From Planctomycetaceae bacterium (GTDB lineage: Bacteria; Planctomycetota; Planctomycetia; Pirellulales; Thermoguttaceae), in the NCBI GenBank assembly GCA_004556055.1, contig SFIW01000035.1:1-54523 (forward strand): 54,523 nt of DNA, in the 5' to 3' direction. A program made the position numbers and the translations under genes. Under the pieces are notes generated by a model. That model made no database searches. It was not told the DNA's origin and saw nothing but the letters and a program-made list of their open reading frames with translations. Below, one piece after another: positions 39,236 through 47,700 of the stretch (position 1 is the first letter of the stretch; the number at the start of each line of letters is the position of its first letter).

Positions 39236-40543
39236 GTGCCGAATATACAGCCTTTCCAAGGGTTGCGTTACAACTTAGCGCAGGTTGGGGATCTCAGCGA
39301 CGTCGTCGCCCCTCCTTACGACGTTATCAGCCCTGAATATCAGGACGAGCTCTACGCGAAGCATCCGAACAACGTCGTTCGCCTCATCTTGAACAAGATG
39401 AATCCCGACGACGACGAAGCGAACAACCGCTACACCCGCGCGGCGCGCACCCTTAAAGACTGGAAGGCGGAAGGCGTTCTTCAGAGAGACGATCAGCCCG
39501 CGTTGTACGTCTATCACCAGATCTTCACGGTCGGCGGCAAGGAATACTGCCGCAAAGGTTTCATGTGCGGCTGCGAAGCGACGCCTTTCGGCGAAGGGAT
39601 GATCTTCCCGCACGAAATCACGATGAGCGGTCCGAAACTCGACCGTCTCATGCTTACCACCGCGTGCAAGACGAACTTCAGCCAGATTTTCGGACTCTAT
39701 CCGGACGCGGAGAACGAAGTTCAGAATATCCTTGAAGACGCGGTTCGCGGCGAAGCGCCCCTCGAAGCGACGGACAAAGACGGCGTCGTCAACCGCATGT
39801 GGATCGTCGACGATCCGGACGTCGTCTCGAAGGTCGTCGCTCTCATGGGCCCCAAGCCGATCTTTATCGCCGACGGACACCACCGCTATGAAACCGCGTG
39901 CAACTACCGCAAGCAGGTTCGCGAGCAGGGAGAATTGACCCTCGATCATCCCGCGAACTACGTCTTGATGGTCTGCATCGCGATGGAAGACCCCGGCCTC
40001 ATCGTCATGCCGACGCACCGTTTGTTCAAGAACGTTCCCGCCTTCTCGCAGGAAGAGCTGATTAGCAAGGTCGGCGATTGCTTCCGCGTGTCGACCGTCG
40101 GCGAAGGTTACCGCACGGCGCATCGCGCGTGGGCGGAGATCGAGATGCTTGAAGATCAGGGAACGATGGCGCTCTACACGGCGAAGGACGGGAAGTGGAA
40201 TCTTCTCCAGCTCACCGAAGCGGGACGCGAAAAGATGGCGGAAGTCGCGAAAGAGCATCAGCCGGAATGGCAGGAACTCGGCGTCGCGATCCTTCACTCC
40301 CTCGTGATCGACACGCTTTTGGGCCTCAAGGGACACGAGAAGCCCAAGTACGTACACGAAGTCGAAGAGGTCGTCGAGACGCTCAAGAGCGAGCCCGAGA
40401 CGTATCCGTTGGCGGCGCTCGTCATGCCCGCGACCGTCCAGCAGATCCAGGATCTCTCGATGGTTCGCGAAAGGATGCCCGCGAAGAGCACCTATTTCTA
40501 TCCTAAGTTGATTTCCGGTTTCGTCTTCAAGCCTTTGGAATGA
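39236..40543 (+). CDS. DUF1015 family protein
   Basis: 435 residues, GTG start with TAGGAG upstream. The N-terminus PNIQPFQGLRYN and DVVAPPYDVISPEYQ are characteristic of DUF1015 (UCP033563) proteins, as are the IADGHHRYETACNYR block near residue 215 and the C-terminal RMPAKSTYFYPKLISG. The protein is soluble. Its biochemical role is unknown to me; the family is common in bacteria and archaea. It lies 91 bp after ahcY and 41 bp before hisH, so it may share a transcript with both. Confidence 0.9.
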   Translation: MPNIQPFQGLRYNLAQVGDLSDVVAPPYDVISPEYQDELYAKHPNNVVRLILNKMNPDDDEANNRYTRAARTLKDWKAEGVLQRDDQPALYVYHQIFTVGGKEYCRKGFMCGCEATPFGEGMIFPHEITMSGPKLDRLMLTTACKTNFSQIFGLYPDAENEVQNILEDAVRGEAPLEATDKDGVVNRMWIVDDPDVVSKVVALMGPKPIFIADGHHRYETACNYRKQVREQGELTLDHPANYVLMVCIAMEDPGLIVMPTHRLFKNVPAFSQEELISKVGDCFRVSTVGEGYRTAHRAWAEIEMLEDQGTMALYTAKDGKWNLLQLTEAGREKMAEVAKEHQPEWQELGVAILHSLVIDTLLGLKGHEKPKYVHEVEEVVETLKSEPETYPLAALVMPATVQQIQDLSMVRERMPAKSTYFYPKLISGFVFKPLE

Positions 40544-40584
40544 GGACGAAGACGAGACGCGCACGACTCTAAAGGGAGACTTTG

Positions 40585-41196
40585 ATGATCGCGATTATTG
40601 ATTATGGTATGGGAAATCTTCGCAGCGTGCAGAAGGCGTTCGAACGAATCGGGTATGAAGCGCAAATCACGTCCGATCGCGCGACGGTCGAAAGCGCCGA
40701 GAAGATCGTTCTACCCGGCGTCGGAGCGATAGCGGACGCGGTCGCCGAGCTCAAGCGCGCCGATATGGTCGGCGTGATCCGCGACTCGATCGCCGCAAAC
40801 AAGCCCTTCTTGGGGATTTGCCTGGGATTCCAAGCGCTCTTCGAATTCAGCGAAGAGAATGGCGGCGTTGAATGTTTAGGCGTCTTCAAGGGCTCCGTCA
40901 AGCGGTTCCCCGAGTCTCCGAAATACGTCGTTCCCCACATGGGATGGAACGATCTGACCTTCAAGCAGCCGGACGCGCCGATCTTTCGCGGGATCAAGCC
41001 GACCGACTACGTCTACTTCGTCCACTCCTACTACGTCGACTGCGCGGAGCCGGAGATCGTCGCGACGACCACGAATTACGACGACGTCGACTTCTGCTCG
41101 TCGATCGCCAAGGGGAACGTTTTCGCGACGCAGTTCCACCCGGAGAAGAGCCAGAGCGTCGGGCTCAAGCTCCTTGAAAATTTCGCGACGCTCTGA
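40585..41196 (+). CDS. hisH: Imidazole glycerol phosphate synthase subunit HisH
   Basis: 203 residues from the ATG at 40585 (AGGGAG upstream). It is the glutamine amidotransferase half that supplies ammonia to HisF in histidine synthesis. IIDYGMGNLRSV opens the protein. The catalytic Cys is in GICLGFQALF, and the His and Glu are in ATQFHPEKSQ. PHMGWN is the conserved HisH motif. HisF and other his genes are not in the window, so the pathway is split. Confidence 0.96.
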   Translation: MIAIIDYGMGNLRSVQKAFERIGYEAQITSDRATVESAEKIVLPGVGAIADAVAELKRADMVGVIRDSIAANKPFLGICLGFQALFEFSEENGGVECLGVFKGSVKRFPESPKYVVPHMGWNDLTFKQPDAPIFRGIKPTDYVYFVHSYYVDCAEPEIVATTTNYDDVDFCSSIAKGNVFATQFHPEKSQSVGLKLLENFATL

Positions 41197-41230
41197 CGCG
41201 ACGTCAGAACGCGCGGCGGCGACGCTGCGA

Positions 41231-41262
41231 CGGGGCGAGTGAGGAACTCGCTCCGTTTTTTT
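41231..41262 (+). terminator. Intrinsic terminator after hisH
   Basis: A ten-base stem CGGGGCGAGT (41231-41240) and ACTCGCTCCG (41246-41255), with one G-T pair and a GAGGA loop, is followed by seven T residues. Confidence 0.92.
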
Positions 41263-41296
41263 GTTTAGAGAAGACGCTTGGTCTGGGAGGGAACCG

Positions 41297-41425
41297 ATGA
41301 CGGAAGAAATCGAGACCGCGCCGGAGAACGCCGCGTCGCAGCGCGTGTTGGAGAAGGACGGGTTCCGCTTCGCGGGTAAGTTCGGGGAGGAAGGGCCGAG
41401 ATTTCGGTGGGATAATCCGCGCTAG
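41297..41425 (+). pseudogene. C-terminal remnant of a GNAT (RimJ/RimL-type) acetyltransferase
   Basis: 42 codons. The product reads MTEEIETAPENAASQRVLEK then DGFRFAGKFGEEGPRFRW, which is a near-perfect match to the last third of RimJ/RimL-type GNAT proteins (the NxaSqrVLEKxGFr acetyl-CoA-binding block). The preceding 250 residues of a normal acetyltransferase are absent: the upstream bases hold the hisH terminator. A GGGAGGG site precedes the ATG, so it could be translated. It appears to be a truncated relic left by deletion or insertion at the boundary of the accessory region. Confidence 0.7.
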
Positions 41426-41563
41426 AGGAGTAGGGGACTATCCGACGAAGGGGGAAAAAGTTGAAAGTATTTCTAGAAAAGCCCCTTTAATTTCGGTTGA
41501 AAGGCGCGTAAAATAGTACGGGTCTTTTTTTAAGGATTCGTTGACCTTAGAAAGGAGGGAAAG

Positions 41564-41920
41564 ATGACGTTGTCGGAATTTGCGCGCCAGTATTTCCTAT
41601 GCGAAGCGCCGGTTAGCGCTTTTGTTTACGACAGGGCGAAGAGCGTGATGCGCTTGGACGTCGTCCTTTTCAACAGATTGCAGAAAACCTTCCAAAAGGG
41701 GGATCCGAACTTTTTGAACGTTCGTTTTGAATTTCAAGACGTCGACTACTACGCGTACAACGGCCCGAGGATCGATAAGGGAACGATCGTCGTCTACAAA
41801 GCGCTCATGGAGCGGTCGGGCCTTCTGCGACTGATCCTTTTCGATCGATTGGAATGGCGCGTTCACGAGATGTCGATCGGCGCGAAGGACGTTCAGACGA
41901 CGGTTCTTGAGCAAGACTAG
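41564..41920 (+). CDS. Small orphan protein of unknown function
   Basis: 118 residues, ATG start with a strong AAAGGAGGG site, so the gene is probably real. No family is recognised. The protein is soluble, mixed alpha/beta, with the motif LDVVLFNRLQKTF near residues 31-43, a beta-rich middle (VRFEFQDVDYYAYNG), and LLRLILFDRLEWRVHEMSIG. It has a single cysteine and no membrane segment or signal. It ends 74 bp before the 3' end of drmC in a convergent arrangement, with a strong terminator between. The context suggests an accessory gene, but no role can be assigned. Confidence 0.65.
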   Translation: MTLSEFARQYFLCEAPVSAFVYDRAKSVMRLDVVLFNRLQKTFQKGDPNFLNVRFEFQDVDYYAYNGPRIDKGTIVVYKALMERSGLLRLILFDRLEWRVHEMSIGAKDVQTTVLEQD

Positions 41921-41950
41921 GTATCGCGGAAAATTTTTGACCGCAGCGCG

Positions 41951-41994
41951 GGCCGACGCAAGCCTCTTCCGGGGGCGGGGGCGTCGGCCTTTTT
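41951..41994 (+). terminator. Intrinsic terminator after the 118-residue gene
   Basis: GGCCGACGC (41951-41959) pairs perfectly with GCGTCGGCC (41981-41989), followed by TTTTTC. The long loop holds a G-rich run. Confidence 0.85.
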
Positions 41995-42770
41995 CATTTC
42001 TGGTCGACGCGTTCGCAGATTCGCGCGTGGAGGAGCGCGTCGATCTTCGCGACGATCTCTTTTGCGACGTTTCCGCGCCGCGCGACGATCCCGAGCTCGA
42101 TATTCGCGCTGAGCGCGTTCTGCGTCAGATTTGCGCTCGTGACGAACGCCGTTTCTTCGTCCGCGACCGCGCATTTCGCGTGGAGCGCCCCTTTGAACCC
42201 CTCTTTGAGCGCGTAGAGCTCCGCGAAAGGAAAATATTTTCGCGCTTCCCGATGCGTTGCGAAGACGTTCGTTCCCCCGTCTTCCTTCGAGCGTTCGAGA
42301 AAAATTTGCACGACGACCCCGCGTTTGTGGGCGCGGAGGATCGCGTCGACGACCTCTTGCGGCCAGTATGTGGCGTAACTTACGAGGACGAGTCGTTTTT
42401 GCGCGGCGTTGACGACGTCCAGGAGCGCTTGCTGCGTGCGCCGCGCGGGGGGCCGAGGAAGATCGGGGCACGTCCAGGCGACGTCGAGGGCGGCGAGTCT
42501 TTCTTCGCGCGCCTCGGCGGACGCGACGCCGACGCGCAGCGCGAGCGCGAGCGCCGGGCCCGTCGTTTGGAGAGGAGGCGTTTCGAGCGCGTCGGCGATC
42601 GAACCGAGGAGGCGCCGCGCGTCGAGGTCGTACTCGTCGGCGCAGCGCCGCGTTTCGTGGGGGAGTCGCCGCGGATCGTCGATCGCCGCGACGCGCCGCG
42701 CGAGCGCTTCCGCCGCCCCGCGTTGAGATTCGGCGAGCGTCGCGATTCGCCGCGCAAGGTCGGGGCTCAC
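41994..42770 (-). CDS. drmC: DISARM protein DrmC, phospholipase-D-like nuclease family
   Basis: 258 residues from a GTG at 42770 whose last two bases overlap the drmB stop codon (GTGA overlap). A longer in-frame reading would run 42 codons into drmB and starts with Arg-rich non-homologous sequence, so it is rejected. The PLD motif HAKCAVAD (H197, K199, D204) is followed by TSANLT (211-216), which is the standard HxKx4D plus downstream S/N pattern; only one motif is present, so a dimer would form the active site. The N-terminal 100 residues are helical and unassigned. Known DrmC proteins carry exactly this single PLD domain, and the gene order drmA-drmB-drmC makes the assignment firm. Confidence 0.85.
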   Translation of the reverse strand: MSPDLARRIATLAESQRGAAEALARRVAAIDDPRRLPHETRRCADEYDLDARRLLGSIADALETPPLQTTGPALALALRVGVASAEAREERLAALDVAWTCPDLPRPPARRTQQALLDVVNAAQKRLVLVSYATYWPQEVVDAILRAHKRGVVVQIFLERSKEDGGTNVFATHREARKYFPFAELYALKEGFKGALHAKCAVADEETAFVTSANLTQNALSANIELGIVARRGNVAKEIVAKIDALLHARICERVDQK

Positions 42771-44707
42771 AGATATTCCTCCGCAGAGAAGAACGCCGCC
42801 CCGCGAACGTCGAACGCGTCGACGACGAGCGCTCGATCGAGATAACGGTTGTACGTCTCGCACGACGTCTCCGACGCGAACGCGCACGCGTGGCACGCCG
42901 CCCCGTGAGTCGTTCCGTCCCTATCCCCCATATGCTTTGAGCAGAAGGGATCGGAGGAGCATATTTGCGCGCGCTGGAGCGCGGAACGCAGGAGGAGCTC
43001 GAAGTTCTCGGGGCGTCCCTCTTCGACGAGTCCGCCGAGCGCGCCGTCGGAGTCGGAGGACGCGGTGTAGAGGAGGATCCCCGCCATCGGCTCCTGGTCC
43101 GTTTCGCCGGGTTGATTCGCGTAGACGCGTTCGCGCAGGCTGGCGTCCCCGTAGCCGCAGTGAAGGGAGAATTCGCGGATGAGGAGGTGCGCGACGGTGT
43201 GGAGCATGACGAATCGCGCGCCGGGGAAGGAGGCTCGCGCGGCGTTTTCGTCGAAATTCCCCCCTTGGCGTTCGCTGTGGAGTTTGAGATACGAGACGTG
43301 CGCGGCGCAGAGCTCCTGATTGCGCTTCTGCACCTCGGGGCGCGACTCCCACTCGGCGATCTTCCCTTCGTCAAATTGCACGAAGACGCCTTCCCCGAAC
43401 GTTTCGCGCGCGGGGAGCCAGTTGATCTTCTTGTTAGACGGGGAGAGGGGGACGCGTTTGGCGGTCTGATTTGTCGCTTCGTCGAGGAGCTCGTTCTGCG
43501 CGTCGAGTCGGGTGAACCCCACGAGGGCGACGACCTGACGCAGACGCGTGACGAGAAGGGGCGTCTTGATCTTCTCCCTAAAGCGGACGAACTCTCCGTC
43601 CCCGTACTCCGCGACGTATTCGTCCTCTTCGGCTTTCTTTGGGCCTTCGACGAGAACGCGCCATTCGGGGCGCTTGTGTTCCTGCGGTCGAACGGCGCCG
43701 TCTTGCGGCGCGGCGCTCCTTTCCTCGTATAAGCTCCGGGCCGCGTTGTAGACGTCGATCGCGGGCAGCTCTTTGAGCGTCTGATCCTTGGCGGCTTTGC
43801 ATATAAATTGGAGCGTGCGCTTAAACTCTTCGAAGTCGGGATAGTCCTTGTACAATTCGATAAGGTCGAGATCTTGGAGAGCGAGGACGGCGCGTTTCGC
43901 AGCGTCGGCGTTCGTTGGGAGCGCGATCATATCGATCGTTATCGGGAACCAGAGGTTTGACGCGCCGATGAGGAGCAACTTCGCTTGGCGTTCGCACTTG
44001 GAGTAGCTGTCTAAGTGAGGATGACGCCCTCGGCATGGGATGCTCCAGCTCGGATTGTAGAGCGCCTCTTTCATGTTGCGACGCGCCTTGCATATCGAGC
44101 AGTAGACATAGACTTCCTCGAGCTTTTCGCCGTCTCCGCGATGCTTATAGTAGAGCGCGCCGTTGCACTTCGTTTCGCCGCCGTGGACGAACTCGCGCCA
44201 CGGGAAGTCGTCGAGATGACCGTCGGGGCACGCGACGACGAAGCGCACGGGCAGCGCCGGGCGCATGGATTTATGGACATGTTCAACGTGATAGACGTAG
44301 CTTTGCTCGGGGGCGTGAGGGACGTAGCGGAACTTGAAGGGGGATTGGCCGTCGAAGCGATCGAGAAGTCCACATTCGGGGCATCGGAACCATTCGGGGA
44401 AGAGTCTCACGGGGACGCCTTCAGAGTGGAACGTCGACGCCGACGCCGGGGTCGGCGTCATAAGGCGATTGACGTGAGAACCGACGACACGTCGCGCTTC
44501 GACGAGAAGGCGTTCTTCTGTGATCTTGCGCATTTGATTCCCGTGTTCCCATTCCTGAATCCCCATGGTGACGACGGTAAAGCGCTGAAGATCGGTGATC
44601 GCGCCCGGTCCGGCGCTCCAAACGAGCTTGCTTGGGCGAAGACTGGCGATCGATTTCTTTGGCGGCGTCGAGGGGTCGTTGTTGGAGTATCGTCGGTTAT
44701 AGTACAT
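42767..44707 (-). CDS. drmB: DISARM protein DrmB, DUF1998 domain
   Basis: 646 residues from ATG 44707, preceded by AGAGGAGG; it overlaps the end of drmA by 11 bp. An upstream in-frame ATG lies inside drmA and only adds a Lys/Arg-rich run that is the out-of-frame image of drmA's acidic tail. Zinc-ligand candidates are CPEC (109-112), CPDGH (160-164), CSIC (203-206) and CRGRH (225-229). The DUF1998 region near 500-620 holds HTVAHLLIREFSLHCGYGDA and the C-terminal CHAC and CETYN cysteines. DrmB forms a complex with DrmA in characterised DISARM systems, and DUF1998 proteins commonly accompany helicases. Confidence 0.9.
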   Translation of the reverse strand: MYYNRRYSNNDPSTPPKKSIASLRPSKLVWSAGPGAITDLQRFTVVTMGIQEWEHGNQMRKITEERLLVEARRVVGSHVNRLMTPTPASASTFHSEGVPVRLFPEWFRCPECGLLDRFDGQSPFKFRYVPHAPEQSYVYHVEHVHKSMRPALPVRFVVACPDGHLDDFPWREFVHGGETKCNGALYYKHRGDGEKLEEVYVYCSICKARRNMKEALYNPSWSIPCRGRHPHLDSYSKCERQAKLLLIGASNLWFPITIDMIALPTNADAAKRAVLALQDLDLIELYKDYPDFEEFKRTLQFICKAAKDQTLKELPAIDVYNAARSLYEERSAAPQDGAVRPQEHKRPEWRVLVEGPKKAEEDEYVAEYGDGEFVRFREKIKTPLLVTRLRQVVALVGFTRLDAQNELLDEATNQTAKRVPLSPSNKKINWLPARETFGEGVFVQFDEGKIAEWESRPEVQKRNQELCAAHVSYLKLHSERQGGNFDENAARASFPGARFVMLHTVAHLLIREFSLHCGYGDASLRERVYANQPGETDQEPMAGILLYTASSDSDGALGGLVEEGRPENFELLLRSALQRAQICSSDPFCSKHMGDRDGTTHGAACHACAFASETSCETYNRYLDRALVVDAFDVRGAAFFSAEEYL

Positions 44708-47700
44708 CTTCCGCCTCCTCTTGGTTTTCTTGCGTTTCCTCTGTTTCAACGTTCTGATATGGGAAGTCCGAGACGAATTTGTTGAGCGTGAGATCGACGT
44801 CGGGCTCGACGTCGCGCATCGACGTCACGGAGGCGAACTTCTCGCGTTTTTTCCCCGGTTCGCTCAGAAGAGGCAAGTATTTGACGTTATCCTGTTGCCC
44901 CCCGACGTAGGAGTACTCCGCTCTGCCTACTTTGTGTTGCCATTCGTCGAGCAGATTTTTGACCATAAGGCGAACGGAGTCGGCCTTTTCCTTTCCCGCG
45001 ACGTCCTCGACGCGGCGGAAGAGTTCGTCAAACTCCTTTTCGACCCTTTCGCGCGCCACGAATTCATCTTTGAATTTCGCCGCGTCATAGTTTGCGCTTA
45101 GCTCCGCGATCTTGCTCCGCACGATTCCGACGACGACTCCTGGTAATCCTCGCTCGAGGGCGCGCGGCGAGTATGGCGTGACGGATGGCGCTTCGACGCG
45201 GCTATAGAAGGTTTCGTGGAAATGCTCGAAGGTCTCGAAGTGCGACACGTCGCGCGGACGCGTCCAGAGGAGGTACGTCACGACGAGACCCGGATTGCGG
45301 CGTCCGACGCGGCTCGTCGCTTGAATATATTCCGCCGTGTTTTTCGGTTGACTTTGCACGAACATGAGTCCGAGGCGCGGGACGTCGACCCCTACGGAGA
45401 GCATATTGGTGGCGAGCGCGACGTGAACGCCGGAGGAATCGCGGGTGAACTTCCTTTCGAGGCTCTGTAAAATTACGGGGATGCGGCTTGCGGAGACGCG
45501 CGACGTCAACTCCTGCGCGTAGCCGCCATAGGCGCGAGCGCACAATCCTGGTCGCGGTTTCTTACCTGGGACGCGGTTGACGCGCGTGACGTACGTCTGA
45601 ACGTTGTCTTCGGCGAGGCGTCTTGCGCCTCCGAGTTCGCGCAGGGAAGAGTAGTACCCGACGAGGGTCATGTACGGATCCGCAAGGGCGCCGAAGGAGT
45701 TGAAGAGGAATTTTGCGGCGGTCATGAGGGTCGCGTAGAGGACGACGGAGCCCGACTGCGTCGTGATTCCCGGAGCGCAGACGCCCAGATAGCGGCGACC
45801 GGGCGCGTCGCGCGTCGGTTCCTTTTGACAGTTGAAGTAGTTGTCGTCGACGCTCGCGCCGCTGGGAGGAAAGACCTTCGCGGCGCGGTTATAGAGGTTC
45901 CGACATTGCCGTTCGGCGAGCCGCGCGGTCGCCGTCGACGCCACGATCTTCGCGTAATGACGCCGCCCCGCGACGTCCGTCCACGCGCAAAGGGAGTCGA
46001 TCGCGCCTTCGTACAGACCCGCGAGAGAACCCAACGGCCCGTTGATTAGGTGCAATTCGTCTTGAATCACCAAGTCGGGAGGACGGTACCCTATCTTCTT
46101 GTAGTCTTTGTTAAAGTTGACGATTCGAGGCGCGGGATCCTTTTCGCCCTTCTTCTTTCCATGCCGCGATACGCCGTCGCAGTCGTTTCCGGGCCAGACG
46201 AGATGGTGCCGTTCGCAGCGCTTTTCGTGGATTCCGAAGAGGGTGCGCGTCTCGTTGCGCCAGGGGAGCATCGCGAACTTGTCGATCGTCGAGATCAGCA
46301 TACTCGGAGGGCGGCGGTAGATCTCTTCGTCCACCGTTATGACCGGTATTCCGCCGTTTGTATCTCTTCCGAATTCGCAACTGCGCTTACTCAAACAGAA
46401 GACGCGCGTTGCTCCCGCATTTTCGTCGCTTATGACTCCTTGCGTTTCCACGAGTCTTCCGCACCAGGGACAGCGCGTGAATTGCAGAGGAGACGAGCCG
46501 TTATAGTCGACCCCGTCGAGGTATTTCTTCGCTTGTTTCGTCGTGTTGGGCGTCGTCTTTTGCCCGACCCAAAGCCCGAGAGTGAAGCGTTCCTCTCCCC
46601 ACGTTTTCTCGTCCTTCATGCGCTCGTGTTCCATCGCGCAGAAGAGGGTCGCCGCGCGTTGAAACTGCTGGATCGTCAGCAGCCGGAGCGTGTAGCGCAT
46701 AAGGACCGTCGTTCCCCCCGACGCGTCGTAGTTGGAGAAATCCTTCTCTTTCTGAAGGCGCCGCGCCGCGATCGCGAACGCCGCGAGTCCCAAATACGCT
46801 TCCGTTTTACCGCCCCCCGTGGGGAACCAGAGGAGATCGAGGGGCGCGCCGCTCACGCTCTCGCCATTTTCGCGCGTTCGGTCGGGATGGTTCGGATCCG
46901 CGAGGCTCGGGAGCGTGAGGAGAATGAACGCGAGCTGGAAGGGGCGCCAACTGCAATATCGGGGCTCTTGATATTTCTTGAGGGGAAGTTCGGGTTCGAC
47001 GCGATTGACCCCCGCGGCCTTCTTGGACGACTTGAGGGATTCGTCGTCGGCGCGCGCAAACTCTTTGACCGCTTCGTATCGCGCGCGCTGCTCCGCCATG
47101 ACGCGATTCATGAAACCGAAGGCGCGGTAGGCGACGTCGTTCTTTTCGAGGACGTCGACGCCTTCGCGCAGGCGTTTGAGCGCGGCTTCGCAATTTCCGC
47201 GAAGATTCTTGATCGTTCCTTCGTCGAACCCTTCCGCGGCGTCCTTTTCGAGGGGATTCCACGTCTTGTCGATCCACGCGGCGTAGTCGTCGACGAAGGA
47301 GCGCAGGAGCGGAATCGATTCCGCGCGTTTCATCTTCCCGAGGCGCTTCATGTCAAACGCGCCATTTTCTTTGAGGGCGACGAGTTCCTCGCTCTTATTC
47401 TCCTGCGAGACGGGTAGGTCGTACGAGGGGAGGAAGGTCGTTTCGATCGCCGTCGCGAGGCGAGGATCGGACGCGTAACGTTCGACGCGCGTCGAGACGT
47501 TGTGACCCACCGCGAACTCTTGACGTTTCCGATAGAGGAACGCGAGCTCTTGCTCTTCCATCGACGCGCCGTTCGCGCGATTGCGGATCGGCGCGAGCGC
47601 GATGTTTCGGCTGACGAAGATCGCGCCCCCTCGAGGGGAGCGAACGCGCAGCCGCGCCTGAAAGAGCGCCCCTTCGTCCTTGTTCTTCTTCTTTTCGGCT

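Noticed and set aside
42771..42896. N-terminal extension of drmC giving 300 residues
   Set aside because: The added 42 residues are Arg-rich and lie entirely inside drmB; the GTG overlapping the drmB stop gives a start that fits the family length.
41917..43374. 485-codon Arg/Ser-rich frame opposite to and overlapping drmC/drmB in another phase
   Set aside because: Low-complexity basic composition typical of a shadow frame; no motif.
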